Source: OPU3-GD-OMZ sp964515235 (GTDB lineage Bacteria > Pseudomonadota > Gammaproteobacteria > Methylococcales > Methylomonadaceae). Taken from it: 64,000 bases of DNA. Made by a program: the position numbers and the translations under genes. The stretch covers positions 1 through 64,000 of the forward strand of contig CAZEVO010000007.1 in NCBI GenBank assembly GCA_964515235.1. Direction: 5' to 3'. This document shows, piece after piece, positions 8,395 through 17,940 of this stretch. Within the stretch, counting starts at the first letter, position 1. The number at the start of each line of letters is the position of its first letter. The notes under the pieces were generated by a model. That model saw only the letters and a list, made by a program, of their open reading frames with translations. It was not told where the DNA came from and ran no database searches.

Positions 8395-10635
8395 ATGAAA
8401 CAGGAGCAGGTTTTTCGATTTTCAGTTCAAGGACTACGTTGTGCTGGTTGTGTCAGTAGTCTTGAGAGTGCATTGCATAATACGGACGGTATTGACAGCG
8501 CCACGGTTAATTATGCAGAGCAGGTCGCACAGGTTCGAAGTGACGGGAGTCCTGAAAGTATAATTGCTGCTATCGTTGAAGCAGGGTATGGCGCTGAATT
8601 AATACTAAATAATAATCCACTTGATGAAACGGTTACGCAAGAGCAACAGGAGTTTCGGCATTTAGTAGATAAGGCGGTGATACCTGCTATTTTTGCTTTA
8701 CCGTTGGTGATTTATGAACAGGTCAATGGATTACCTGATATTGTTTCATGGTCTGGGCGGTTGTTTTGGTTGTTAATAGCGGGAATAACTTTTGGGTGCT
8801 TGATTTATTCTGGTAAGCACTTTTATTTAGGGGCTTATCGTTCATGGCAACATCGGCAAGCGAATATGGACACCTTGGTGGCATTAGGAACAGGCTCTTC
8901 TTGGCTTTATTCTGTCGCTGTTCTAGTCTTAGGCGACAGACTCCCTCATTTGGCGCAACATGCATATTTTGAAGCGGCCTTATTTATTCTGATTTTCTTG
9001 AATTTAGGTGCCGCGATCGAAATTCTGGCGCGAGGAAAGACTTCGAGTGCCATCAGGCAATTAATTAACTTGCAGCCCAAAACAGCGCGGCTTGTTCGTC
9101 AAGGTGTAGAGCAAGATGTAATGATCGGGGATGTCCTTGTTGGTGATCTAATTAGGGTGCGTCCTGGTGAAAAGATTGCTGTGGATGGGAGGGTTGTGGA
9201 TGGTCTTGGTGTTGTGGATGAATCAATGTTAACTGGAGAGGCAATGCCGGTTGAAAAAAATATTGAGTCAATAGTTAAAGCGGGAACCTTGAATACCCAA
9301 GGTAGTTTTTTATTTCAGGCAGAACGGATCGGTCAAGATACTTTATTGGCGCAAGTAGTAGAGACAGTATTACAGGCGCAAGGAGCTAAGCCAGCGATTG
9401 CCCGGTTAGCCGATAAAATTGCAGCAGTGTTTGTTCCAGTTGTTGTCGTGATTGCAATGACCGTCTTTGCGCTCTGGTTTTATTTCGGGCCACAGCCAGC
9501 TTTAGGCTATGGATTTGTCACGGCGATGACTGTTTTGGTTATTGCTTGCCCTTGTGCATTAGGACTGGCAACACCAATTTCAATAATGGTTGCCGTCGGC
9601 CGAGCAGCACAAATGGGTGTTCTTATCAGGAATGGACAGGCGTTGCAGACAGCGGGGCAAATATCTTGTGTGGTATTTGATAAAACAGGGACTATTACTG
9701 AAGGTCGTCCAGCGGTGGTTGAAATCAAGGCCTTTAATGATTTTACTCAGAACCAAGTTTTGCAATGGGCTGCGAGTTTAGAACTAGGATCTGAACATGT
9801 GTTAGCTGGGGCAGTGTTACGAGCAGTTAAAGAAAAAGGACTGAATACATTAACCGTAACGGAGTTTGATATGCGCCTTGGTTTGGGTGTAACAGGATTG
9901 ATTGGTCATCAGCGCGTTGCATTGGGTAATCAAGCATTGATGGATGCGTTAGCGCTTGATGTTAGTGCTTATAGCGATGTATTACAGCACAGTTATGCAC
10001 AAGGTCATACCACGATGATTTTAGCGGTCGATGAGGAAGTTGTCGGTTTTTTAGGTGTGTCTGATCCGGTCAAAAAAGATTCAGAAGAAGCGGTAAATTA
10101 TTTACATGATTTAGGTATCCAAATGATGATGTTAACTGGAGATCATGAAATAACCGCCCAAGTTGTAGCCAAAGAGGTAGGGATAGATAGCTTCCGAGCA
10201 CAGTGCTTGCCGGGAGATAAATTAACTATTATCAAAGAACTACAATCAGCGGGAGAAGTCGTTGCGATGGTTGGTGATGGGATTAATGATGCCCCTGCTT
10301 TGATGCAGGCAGATGTGGGTATTGCAATAGGGTCAGGGACTGATATTGCAATTGAGAGCGCTGATTTTATTATAATAGATGGCTCATTGGTTAAAATAAA
10401 TCAGTCAATTGGCTTATCGAAAGCAGCGTTGATAAATATTAAACAAAACTTGTGGGGTGCTTTTATTTATAACGCGCTAAGTATTCCGATTGCTGCAGGA
10501 GTACTTTACCCTGCTTTTGGTTTTTTATTGAGTCCGGTTGTTGCGAGTGCGGCGATGGCTGCTTCATCTTTAACAGTTGTAGCGAATGCTAATCGACTGC
10601 GTTGGGCAAAGTTAACGATTAAAGGTATTGGTTAA
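8395..10635 (+). CDS. copA: Copper-exporting P1B-type ATPase
   Basis: A 746-residue inner-membrane pump that exports Cu(I). It has one N-terminal HMA domain (LRCAGC near residues 14-19), the transmembrane metal site CPC in VIACPCALGLATP near 385, phosphatase motif TGEAMP, phosphorylation site DKTGTITEG near 429, and GDGINDAPAL with TGDHE in the P domain. The C-terminal helices carry the conserved NLWGAFIYNALSIP and AAMAASSLTVV segments. One oddity is that the nucleotide-binding SEHP motif of P1B ATPases reads SEHV at about 9796-9807, so the conserved proline is replaced by valine. The histidine is kept. Length and everything else are normal. Confidence 0.97.
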   Translation: MKQEQVFRFSVQGLRCAGCVSSLESALHNTDGIDSATVNYAEQVAQVRSDGSPESIIAAIVEAGYGAELILNNNPLDETVTQEQQEFRHLVDKAVIPAIFALPLVIYEQVNGLPDIVSWSGRLFWLLIAGITFGCLIYSGKHFYLGAYRSWQHRQANMDTLVALGTGSSWLYSVAVLVLGDRLPHLAQHAYFEAALFILIFLNLGAAIEILARGKTSSAIRQLINLQPKTARLVRQGVEQDVMIGDVLVGDLIRVRPGEKIAVDGRVVDGLGVVDESMLTGEAMPVEKNIESIVKAGTLNTQGSFLFQAERIGQDTLLAQVVETVLQAQGAKPAIARLADKIAAVFVPVVVVIAMTVFALWFYFGPQPALGYGFVTAMTVLVIACPCALGLATPISIMVAVGRAAQMGVLIRNGQALQTAGQISCVVFDKTGTITEGRPAVVEIKAFNDFTQNQVLQWAASLELGSEHVLAGAVLRAVKEKGLNTLTVTEFDMRLGLGVTGLIGHQRVALGNQALMDALALDVSAYSDVLQHSYAQGHTTMILAVDEEVVGFLGVSDPVKKDSEEAVNYLHDLGIQMMMLTGDHEITAQVVAKEVGIDSFRAQCLPGDKLTIIKELQSAGEVVAMVGDGINDAPALMQADVGIAIGSGTDIAIESADFIIIDGSLVKINQSIGLSKAALINIKQNLWGAFIYNALSIPIAAGVLYPAFGFLLSPVVASAAMAASSLTVVANANRLRWAKLTIKGIG

Positions 10636-10662
10636 GCGATTGAGTGAATGGGTTTTTGGTAG

Positions 10663-11271
10663 ATGGATCAGTTATCAGTAGTTAAAAATACAGTTCGACT
10701 AGAGGCTTATGAGAAGCGTAACAATCAAATTGATAAGGATTATTTGAGTCAGTTGATTTGTCAGAAAATTATTGATCAGCCGAGTTATCAGTCTGCCAAG
10801 ACAGTGATGTGGTATGTGGATTGTCGTTCTGAGGTTAGAACGCAAACTTGTTTAAAACGGGAATTAAAACAAGGGCGACGCATTGTCATCCCTTATTGTA
10901 CCCAAGATGATTATGGATATAATCAGTTGGGGTTATGGCGCCTGCATGACTTTTCTGAATTAGTGAGTGGCCGTTGGGGTATTTTAGAGCCACCGAAGAT
11001 GCGTTGGAGTGAGCCTGAAAAACAAGTAAGCGTTGAAGAATTAGAGGTGGTTATAGTGCCGGGAGTAGGGTTTGATCGTTGTGGAGGTCGGTTAGGTAAT
11101 GGACAGGGCTATTATGATAATTTCTTGAAGCAGATTGGGGGCAATACCCTTCTTCAGGGAGTTTGTTTTGAGTCGCAACTCTTTGACCGTATTCCTATGG
11201 CAGAGACAGATGTACCGATGGATTTTATTTTTACCCAATCGGCTATTTATAGTCGGGAGTCATTACTCTAG
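10663..11271 (+). CDS. ygfA: 5-formyltetrahydrofolate cyclo-ligase
   Basis: This enzyme converts 5-formyl-THF to 5,10-methenyl-THF using ATP, recycling a storage folate. The 202-residue product shows the family's early SAKTVMWYVDCRSEVRT segment and the nucleotide/folate-binding C-terminal motif VPGVGFDRCGGRLGNGQGYYD near residues 131-151. It ends near EIP-like FDRIPMAETDVPMDFI, normal for the family. In E. coli the gene follows zapA-6S RNA; here it follows copA after 27 bases. Its TAG shares a base with the GTG of the next gene, so the two are translationally coupled. Confidence 0.93.
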   Translation: MDQLSVVKNTVRLEAYEKRNNQIDKDYLSQLICQKIIDQPSYQSAKTVMWYVDCRSEVRTQTCLKRELKQGRRIVIPYCTQDDYGYNQLGLWRLHDFSELVSGRWGILEPPKMRWSEPEKQVSVEELEVVIVPGVGFDRCGGRLGNGQGYYDNFLKQIGGNTLLQGVCFESQLFDRIPMAETDVPMDFIFTQSAIYSRESLL

Positions 11272-12407
11272 TGAAGCAGAATGATATCAAAGAGATTCCT
11301 CAATCAACTCCCGCTTTTTTGATTGATAAGGGTCAGGTTAGTCAGACGCTTCAATATTTACGGATTTTGAAGGAAAAAAGTCAGTGCAAGGTTCTATTTT
11401 CAGTTAAGTCTTTACCATTAACAGCAGTTATGGAACAAACCTTAACCGTTGTCGATGGTTTTTCGGTGAGCTCATTATTTGAATTACGTTTAGCGGATGA
11501 AGTCGCTTCCAAGGGTTCTGACCTGCATGTAACGACACCCGGTTTAAAAAAGACTGAGTTTGATGAGGTAGCGTCACTATCAACAGCGATTAGTTTTAAT
11601 TCTTTAGAACAATACCAACAATTTATACCTTCTTTAAAAAAGGATTTTTCACCGGGACTCAGAATAAATCCAGAACTTTCTTTTGTAGAAGATGACCGCT
11701 ATGATCCGTGTCGGACATTCTCAAAACTAGGGGTTCCCTTAAGCCAGTTATCAGGGCAACTCCCGAAAACTATCGAAGGGCTTCATTTTCACACGCTGTT
11801 TGGCAGTCATTATTTTCAGCCATTAGAACAAACGATGGCAAAAATAGAAGCGCAGTTGAGTTCTTCATTACGATCATTGCAGTGGCTTAATTTAGGAGGT
11901 GGTTATTTGTTTGATTCTGAGCAGGCACTCACCCCGTTGATCGCCCTGATTGTTAAACTGAAACAACAATATGCTTTAGACGTTTTTATTGAACCTGGAA
12001 ATGGTATTGTGGGATCAGCAGGATTTTTAGTGGCTACCGTTATTGATTGTTTTTTACGCGAAGGCAAGGTTGTGGCGGTATTAGATACGTCAATAAACCA
12101 TAACCCCGAGGTTTTTGAATACCAAAGAAAACCATTGTTAATTGAAGATTCTTTAACGGGAAAGCACCGTGCTATTTTGGTGGGGTGTACTTGTTTGGCG
12201 GGTGATATCTTTGGTGAATATTGTTTTAATAAGCCAGTTGCAATCGGTGACCGGGTTACTTTTAGCCATGTTGGAGCCTATAGCTTGATTAAGGCAAATC
12301 GTTTTAATGGCTATAACTTTCCAGATATTTATACTTTTGATAATTCAACAGTAGATAAAATTAAAACTTATGATTATTCGCACTATCGTGCGCAGTGGTT
12401 AACCTAG
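11271..12407 (+). CDS. nspC: Carboxynorspermidine decarboxylase
   Basis: A 378-residue PLP-dependent alanine-racemase-fold decarboxylase of the NspC type, which makes spermidine or norspermidine from the carboxy form. Recognisable pieces are the PLP lysine in FSVKSLP near residue 46, RINPELS, YDPCRTFSKLGVP, GLHFHTLFGSHYF, LNLGGGY and the catalytic cysteine loop GCTCLAGDIFGEY near residue 305. Diaminopimelate decarboxylase (LysA) is the nearest alternative, but the CTCLAGD loop and the 378-residue length favour NspC. The GTG start overlaps the preceding TAG by one base. The partner, carboxynorspermidine dehydrogenase, is not in this window. Confidence 0.9.
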   Translation: MKQNDIKEIPQSTPAFLIDKGQVSQTLQYLRILKEKSQCKVLFSVKSLPLTAVMEQTLTVVDGFSVSSLFELRLADEVASKGSDLHVTTPGLKKTEFDEVASLSTAISFNSLEQYQQFIPSLKKDFSPGLRINPELSFVEDDRYDPCRTFSKLGVPLSQLSGQLPKTIEGLHFHTLFGSHYFQPLEQTMAKIEAQLSSSLRSLQWLNLGGGYLFDSEQALTPLIALIVKLKQQYALDVFIEPGNGIVGSAGFLVATVIDCFLREGKVVAVLDTSINHNPEVFEYQRKPLLIEDSLTGKHRAILVGCTCLAGDIFGEYCFNKPVAIGDRVTFSHVGAYSLIKANRFNGYNFPDIYTFDNSTVDKIKTYDYSHYRAQWLT

Positions 12408-12417
12408 AGGAATAGTA

Positions 12418-13410
12418 ATGAAAGCATTAGTAATGACAAATGTCGGCACCCCAGAGGTTTTGCAAATACAAGAGATTGATGAACCAGTGATTAGCCAACC
12501 CTCGGAGGTTAAAATAAAATTATATGCTGCTGGTGTGAACCCCATTGATACTAAGATTAGACGTGGGGGGTTATTACAAGGTGAACGTTTTCCCGTTGTT
12601 TTGGGTTGCGATGGGGCTGGTGAAATCATTGAGATAGGATCTGGTGTCAGTCGTTATAAACCGGGTGATAAGGTTTGGTTTTGTCATGGGGGACTCGGTT
12701 TAGAACAAGGTAATTATGCACCTTTTAATGTGATTGACGAAAGGTGGGTAGCGGCAATGCCAAGCAATGCCCGTTTTGTTGAGGCTGCAGCGGCACCATT
12801 GGTATTAATTACTGCCTGGGGAGCTCTTTATAATCGTGGTCGATTACAGAAAGGTCAAACCGTCTTGATCCATGGAGGAGCAGGTGGTGTAGGCCATGTC
12901 GCTATACAATTAGCGAAATTAAAAGGCGCAAGAGTTATCACTACAGTTTCAAGTCATGAGAAGGCGCAATTTGTTAAGAATTTGGGTGCTGATGAGGTTA
13001 TTATTTATCCTGCTGAAGATGTGCTGGGCCGGTTATTAGCATTAACGTCGGGGCAAGGTGCTGATTTAGTCTTTGATACGGTGGGCCGAGATATGTTTTT
13101 GTCATCCATTCCTATGACGGCACACTTTGGTACGTTAGTTTCTATTTTAGACCCAGGCCATTTTGATTTTCAGGAAGTCAGAATGCGTAACCTCAGCCTT
13201 GCTTTTGAGTTGATGCTAACGCCGATGTTAAGAGGTTTGTCAAAAGCGCGTGACGAGCATATTGCTATTTTACAACAATGTGCTGAGTTTATGGAGTTAG
13301 GTCAGTTAGTTATTGAGGTCGGTGAGGTTTTTTCTTTAGTAAACGGTGCAGATGCGCATGTGATTATTGAGGAAGGCCATACACAAGGAAAAGTTGTTTT
13401 AACGATGTAA
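12418..13410 (+). CDS. Zinc-independent MDR-family NADPH:quinone oxidoreductase
   Basis: A 330-residue medium-chain dehydrogenase/reductase. The N-terminal GroES-like half contains AAGVNPIDTKIRRGG and GCDGAGEIIEIG. The Rossmann half has the cofactor motif GGAGGVGHVAIQLAK near residues 158-172. No structural-zinc cysteine cluster or catalytic zinc ligands are visible, which points to the quinone oxidoreductase branch and use of NADPH. The substrate is unknown. The ATG follows AGAGGAAT, 10 bases after nspC, so it may be part of the same transcript, though no shared pathway is evident. Confidence 0.85.
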   Translation: MKALVMTNVGTPEVLQIQEIDEPVISQPSEVKIKLYAAGVNPIDTKIRRGGLLQGERFPVVLGCDGAGEIIEIGSGVSRYKPGDKVWFCHGGLGLEQGNYAPFNVIDERWVAAMPSNARFVEAAAAPLVLITAWGALYNRGRLQKGQTVLIHGGAGGVGHVAIQLAKLKGARVITTVSSHEKAQFVKNLGADEVIIYPAEDVLGRLLALTSGQGADLVFDTVGRDMFLSSIPMTAHFGTLVSILDPGHFDFQEVRMRNLSLAFELMLTPMLRGLSKARDEHIAILQQCAEFMELGQLVIEVGEVFSLVNGADAHVIIEEGHTQGKVVLTM

Positions 13411-13481
13411 CCAGAGCGTAATGAAATGATGTGATGGTGAGTTTTCATTCGTATTATTTAGTCGGCTTGTAAACAGGTGTG

Positions 13482-15818
13482 ATGACGAAAAAAAGAAAAT
13501 CTAGGAAGACGAAAAGGAGGACAGTGAAACGTCCTTTCTCAATGGTTTTTCAGTTAAAAAAAGCAGTTCTTTTTTTCATAATTGCATTTGGGTTTATTGG
13601 ACTTTCTTATGTGGGTTATTTGGATTACATTGTTTGCAAACAATTTCAAGGGAAGCGTTGGTCGTTACCTGCCAAGGTTTTTGCAAGTCCGACAGAGTTG
13701 TTTGTTGGTAGCCATTTATCAGTTCAAGAGACTAGGCAACTACTTCAGCAATTACAGTATACCGAAGATAGGCTTTTAACCAAGGAAGGCTCGTTTTACA
13801 GAAAAGGGCAGTCAATTATCTTACGAACTAGAAGTTTTAAGTTTTGGGATAAGGCTGAAATTAGTAGGCAATTACGATTGGTTTTTAAAGACAATACCTT
13901 ATTGTCTTTGGTTAACGTACAAAGTGGGCGTCAATTGGCAATTGTGCGATTAGATCCAGCTTTGATTGGTAGTTTTTACCCGATGTTGAAAGAGGATCGA
14001 AGGCTAATAGATTTAAATCAGGTTCCTCAGGCTCTAATCGATGGATTAATTGCGACCGAAGATAGAGGGTTTTATGAACATTATGGTATCTCGTTAAAGG
14101 CGATTGTGCGAGCGTTTTGGGTTAATGTGAAAGCAGGAGGTATTGTTCAAGGAGGTAGTACGTTAACACAGCAACTTGTTAAGAATTTTTTTCTCTCTCC
14201 TCAGCGTAGTTTATGGCGGAAATTTAATGAAGCATTAATGGCTATCATCTTAGAATTCCGGTTTGAAAAGAATGATATTCTTGAAGGTTATTTGAATGAG
14301 GTTTATTTAGGGCAGAATGGTGCTAGTGCAGTACATGGTTTTGGGTTAGCGAGTGAGTTTTATTTTTCAAAACCCTTAGGGGAATTAGAGCGGCATCAAC
14401 TTGCAACACTCGTGGGTTTAGTTCGGGGGCCGATTTATTACAATCCAAAAAGGCATCCTGAAAGAATTATGAAGCGGCGTAATCTTGTTCTCGATGAGAT
14501 GGCTAAACAAGGCTATATTACCGTTGCCGAGGCAACTTATTCTAAAAAACAAGGATTAACCGTGGTGCCTTTTAGGCGGCAAGCGATTAATCGGTATCCT
14601 GCTTTTTTGGAATTAGTCAGAAGACAATTAACACAAGAATATCGTGATGATGATTTAACATCAAATGGATTGAGAATCTTTACTACGATTGATGTTCGAG
14701 TGCAACAAAAGATGGAGCAAGTCATTGTTAAGAAACTGGAACAACTCGAATTACGTAAAGGAACTGATAACTTACAGTCTGCGGTAGTTGTAACGCAACC
14801 GGGTAGCGGAGAAATTATGGCTTTAAGTGGTGGGCGCAATGCTCATGTGGTTGGTTTTAATCGAGCCATGGATGCAATTCGCCCCATTGGATCACTGATT
14901 AAACCAGCCATATATCTAACAGCACTAGAGCAAGCGGATCGCTACAATATCACCACGTTATTGAGTGATCATCCGGTACAGTTAACTAGTCGAACAGGTT
15001 CGAGTTGGACGCCGAGAAATTATGATGGGCGTAGTCACGGTTACGTTCCATTACATACGGCCTTATCCCACTCCTATAATTTAGCCACAGTTCGTTTGGG
15101 TATGTCGGTGGGTATTGGGCATGTGGCTAAGACCTTGAGAGATTTAGGAGTAAAAAGGCCAATTAAACTTTATCCTTCTTTGTTATTAGGTGCGACTGCT
15201 TTTACGCCACTAGAAGTGAGTCAGATGTATTTGACTTTGGCTGGAGATGGCTTTGCTATGCCGTTACGAGCTATTCGATCGGTTATGTCTTCAGAAGGTA
15301 AGTCATTACAACGTTATCCTTATTCGGTTAGGCAAGCGCTTGATTCGGGAGCAACTTTTTTAACCAATACCTTGTTACAAGAAGTGATGACTGAAGGTAC
15401 CGGTCGTTTAGCTTACAATAAAATATCCAAGTCATTTAACGTTGCTGGTAAAACAGGGACTACAAATGATTTGCGAGATAGTTGGTTTTCGGGTTTTAGT
15501 GGGGATTATTTAGTGACGGTTTGGTTGGGACGAGATGATAACAAGCCGACGGGATTAACCGGTGCAACTGGGGCATTGAGTCTGTGGACAGATTTGATGG
15601 TTCAAATTATGCGCCAACCCTTGCTCTTGAGCGCACCAGAGTCAATTGAGAAAGTTTGGGTCGATCCTGTTACACGGTTACGTGCTAATTCAGCATGTTC
15701 CGGTGCACAGGTTTGGCCTTATAAAAAAGGGTCTGCGCCTAAGGGTTTCTCGCCATGTGTAACAACCCCAGTTAATCAGGCGCATGAATGGTTAAATAAA
15801 ATGATGGGTGATAATTAA
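13482..15818 (+). CDS. mrcB: Penicillin-binding protein 1B (bifunctional transglycosylase/transpeptidase)
   Basis: A class A PBP that polymerises and cross-links peptidoglycan. A very basic cytoplasmic N terminus (KKRKSRKTKRRTVKR) precedes one membrane helix near residues 27-48. A UB2H-like region follows (about 60-150), the usual docking site of the LpoB activator. The GT51 domain has the catalytic EDRGFYEHYGIS near 193 and QGGSTLTQQLVKN. The transpeptidase has SLIK (serine near 471), SYN near 530 and KTGTTND near 656. ATG 13482 is preferred over the GTG one codon earlier because of its spacing from AGG. It is 778 residues long, normal for PBP1b. It is followed closely by lolA. Confidence 0.96.
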   Translation: MTKKRKSRKTKRRTVKRPFSMVFQLKKAVLFFIIAFGFIGLSYVGYLDYIVCKQFQGKRWSLPAKVFASPTELFVGSHLSVQETRQLLQQLQYTEDRLLTKEGSFYRKGQSIILRTRSFKFWDKAEISRQLRLVFKDNTLLSLVNVQSGRQLAIVRLDPALIGSFYPMLKEDRRLIDLNQVPQALIDGLIATEDRGFYEHYGISLKAIVRAFWVNVKAGGIVQGGSTLTQQLVKNFFLSPQRSLWRKFNEALMAIILEFRFEKNDILEGYLNEVYLGQNGASAVHGFGLASEFYFSKPLGELERHQLATLVGLVRGPIYYNPKRHPERIMKRRNLVLDEMAKQGYITVAEATYSKKQGLTVVPFRRQAINRYPAFLELVRRQLTQEYRDDDLTSNGLRIFTTIDVRVQQKMEQVIVKKLEQLELRKGTDNLQSAVVVTQPGSGEIMALSGGRNAHVVGFNRAMDAIRPIGSLIKPAIYLTALEQADRYNITTLLSDHPVQLTSRTGSSWTPRNYDGRSHGYVPLHTALSHSYNLATVRLGMSVGIGHVAKTLRDLGVKRPIKLYPSLLLGATAFTPLEVSQMYLTLAGDGFAMPLRAIRSVMSSEGKSLQRYPYSVRQALDSGATFLTNTLLQEVMTEGTGRLAYNKISKSFNVAGKTGTTNDLRDSWFSGFSGDYLVTVWLGRDDNKPTGLTGATGALSLWTDLMVQIMRQPLLLSAPESIEKVWVDPVTRLRANSACSGAQVWPYKKGSAPKGFSPCVTTPVNQAHEWLNKMMGDN

Positions 15819-15853
15819 ATGGTTGTCTCTTTATTACAATGGTTGGATCGGAA

Positions 15854-16477
15854 ATGAATAAGTTGATTTTAGGGTTAAGTATGAGTTTGTTTTCAATGGC
15901 TATTCTTGCCGGCAATAGCAATAAAGGTATTGAAGCCTTGCAGTTATTTTTTAATACCACAGAGTCTATGTCTGCAACATTCTTACAAACGAACTGGGAT
16001 GAGCAAAATCAGATAACAGAACAGAGTGAAGGGGAATTTGTTTTATTAAAGCCTGATAGTTTTTTTTGGCATTATCAGCGTCCTTTTGTTCAGAAAATTG
16101 TAGCTAAGAATAATAAAGTTTGGTTTTATGATGTTGACTTGGAGCAAGTAACAGTTAAAAGAACGGATAAGTTAATTGGGTTTTCTCCTTTGTTGTTTCT
16201 GACCGGCGCGGTAGACTTGGAGCATGATTTTTCAGTCGAAATTGATTCAACTGATAGTACAGTGACCTGGTTGCATGTTATACCTAAAGCAGAGAATAGT
16301 AGTTTTGAATTTATAAGATTGGGTTTAGAGGAAGGGCAATTATTTGCGATGGAGTTTGGTGATAATTTTGGTCAAAAAACCCAGTTAAAATTTACCGGTA
16401 TGGAAGTTAATAGTACAGTTGATCCATCGCTGTTTGCTTTTAAGATACCGGTGGGAGTCGATATTTTTGAGGAATAA
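15854..16477 (+). CDS. lolA: Outer-membrane lipoprotein carrier LolA
   Basis: LolA is the periplasmic shuttle that carries lipoproteins from LolCDE to LolB. The product begins with a signal peptide (MNKLILGLSMSLFSMAILAG) and then about 185 residues with family landmarks: MSATFLQTNWDEQ, GEFVLLKPDSFFWHY, VWFYDVDLEQVTV and the C-terminal LFAFKIPVGVDI. An in-frame ATG at 15839 lies five codons earlier, but the signal peptide and the GGATCGGA before 15854 favour the later start. rarA follows 5 bases on, the conserved lolA-rarA pair. Confidence 0.94.
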   Translation: MNKLILGLSMSLFSMAILAGNSNKGIEALQLFFNTTESMSATFLQTNWDEQNQITEQSEGEFVLLKPDSFFWHYQRPFVQKIVAKNNKVWFYDVDLEQVTVKRTDKLIGFSPLLFLTGAVDLEHDFSVEIDSTDSTVTWLHVIPKAENSSFEFIRLGLEEGQLFAMEFGDNFGQKTQLKFTGMEVNSTVDPSLFAFKIPVGVDIFEE

Positions 16478-16482
16478 ATGAA

Positions 16483-17790
16483 ATGGATAGGTCTCAGCCA
16501 TTAGCCGAACGTATGCGACCTATTGAGGTTGGCGACTTTGTTGGTCAGAAGCATTTATTGCTGCCGGGTAAACCCTTATATGAGGCAATTAAATCCGGCC
16601 GTCTGCATTCTATGATTTTTTGGGGTGGACCCGGAACGGGAAAAACAACATTGGCGCGAATGATTGCAAGGCATTCTGATGCTCTTTTTATCCCTTTGTC
16701 AGCAGTATTAGCTGGAGTTAAAGATATTCGCTCGGCAGTGAACGAGGCGCAACAATTATTACGCAGTGAAAACAGGCGGACTATTTTATTTGTTGATGAA
16801 GTACACCGATTTAATAAGTCTCAGCAGGATGCTTTCTTGCCTCATGTGGAAGATGGAACGATTTTTTTTATTGGGGCAACTACTGAGAATCCATCGTTTT
16901 CATTAAATAATGCATTATTATCAAGGGCGCATGTTTATGTTCTTAATGCGCTGACTGAGGAAGATTTGATCAGTGTAATCAGGCAAGCATTAGATCATCA
17001 AGGCAAAGGGTTCGGGGGGCGTTTTAGTATAGATGAGATTGTAATCCAACAATTTGCTCAGGCAGCGGACGGGGATGCGCGACGAGCCTTGAATCTCTTG
17101 GCTATAGCAACTGAAATCGCTGAATCTCAAGAGGTCTCTGTGATTAATGCGGAGATCGCTCAGGAGGTCTTGTCGAGTGATGTGCGTCGATTTGATAATC
17201 AGGGAGAGGAGTTTTATAACCAAATTTCAGCCTTACATAAAGCCGTGCGTGGAAGCGCGCCTGATGCGGCACTTTATTGGTTATGTCGAATGTTAGACGG
17301 TGGTTGTGATCCTAGCTATTTGGCGAGACGGATTGTCCGAATTGCATCGGAAGATATTGGGAATGCCGACCCAAGAGCATTGCAGTTAGCAATGAATGCT
17401 TGGGATGCGCAGCAGCGCCTAGGCAGTCCGGAGGGGGAGTTGGTTTTAGCACAAGCAGTTATTTATATGGCATGCGCTGCAAAAAGTAATGCCGTTTATG
17501 TTGCTTATAAAGCTGCTATGCAAGCCGCTAAAAATAGTGGGTCACTGGCAGTCCCGTTACATTTAAGGAATGCACCCAGTAAGTTAATGGACTCGATAGG
17601 TTATGGGAAAGGATATCGTTATGCCCATAATGAGCCGGAAGGGTATGCGGCTGGTGAAAATTATTTTCCGGAGGAGCTTCTTGGTAGTAGTTTCTATACA
17701 CCGGTTTCAAGAGGGCTTGAAATTAAAATTAATGAGAAATTAAACAACCTTAAGATCCTTGATCGTCAAGCTTTAAAAAAGAGTAAGTAA
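16483..17790 (+). CDS. rarA: Replication-associated recombination protein RarA (MgsA)
   Basis: A AAA+ ATPase related to clamp loaders that acts at stalled replication forks. The 435-residue product starts MDRSQPLAERMRP and has Walker A GGPGTGKTTLARM (about residues 46-58), Walker B FVDEVHRFNKSQQDAFLP, sensor 1 GATTENPSF, arginine finger LLSRAHV and the C-terminal tetramerisation part (RRIVRIASEDIGNADP, LAQAVIYMACAAKSNA). In many gammaproteobacteria crcB and serS follow rarA. Here accA follows, and crcB-serS appear 44 kb further on. Confidence 0.97.
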   Translation: MDRSQPLAERMRPIEVGDFVGQKHLLLPGKPLYEAIKSGRLHSMIFWGGPGTGKTTLARMIARHSDALFIPLSAVLAGVKDIRSAVNEAQQLLRSENRRTILFVDEVHRFNKSQQDAFLPHVEDGTIFFIGATTENPSFSLNNALLSRAHVYVLNALTEEDLISVIRQALDHQGKGFGGRFSIDEIVIQQFAQAADGDARRALNLLAIATEIAESQEVSVINAEIAQEVLSSDVRRFDNQGEEFYNQISALHKAVRGSAPDAALYWLCRMLDGGCDPSYLARRIVRIASEDIGNADPRALQLAMNAWDAQQRLGSPEGELVLAQAVIYMACAAKSNAVYVAYKAAMQAAKNSGSLAVPLHLRNAPSKLMDSIGYGKGYRYAHNEPEGYAAGENYFPEELLGSSFYTPVSRGLEIKINEKLNNLKILDRQALKKSK

Positions 17791-17823
17791 GTTTCTAAGT
17801 CAATTAACGCTTGGCTGTGTTTA

Positions 17824-17858
17824 GTCTTGGGTGGAAGTCCAAGAGAATATCGCATTCT
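17824..17858. terminator. Two small hairpins between rarA and accA
   Basis: TCTTGG and CCAAGA form a 6-bp stem with an 8-base loop (17825-17844). AAGAAT-like sequences around 17843-17858 form a second small stem (AGAAT-ATCGC-ATTCT). There is no clean T-run, so this may be an inefficient terminator or a leader structure of accA. The rest of the 150-base spacer shows nothing clear. Confidence 0.35.
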
Positions 17859-17940
17859 TCTCGTTTAGATGGTAGAATACGGCGCAGATTTATGAAAATA
17901 GCTGATTTTTATAGTTAACTTCCCTCTAATGTAGATACCT

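Noticed and set aside
11271..12407. Reading this gene as diaminopimelate decarboxylase LysA.
   Set aside because: The cysteine loop GCTCLAGDIFGEY, YDPCRTFSKLGVP and length fit carboxynorspermidine decarboxylase better.
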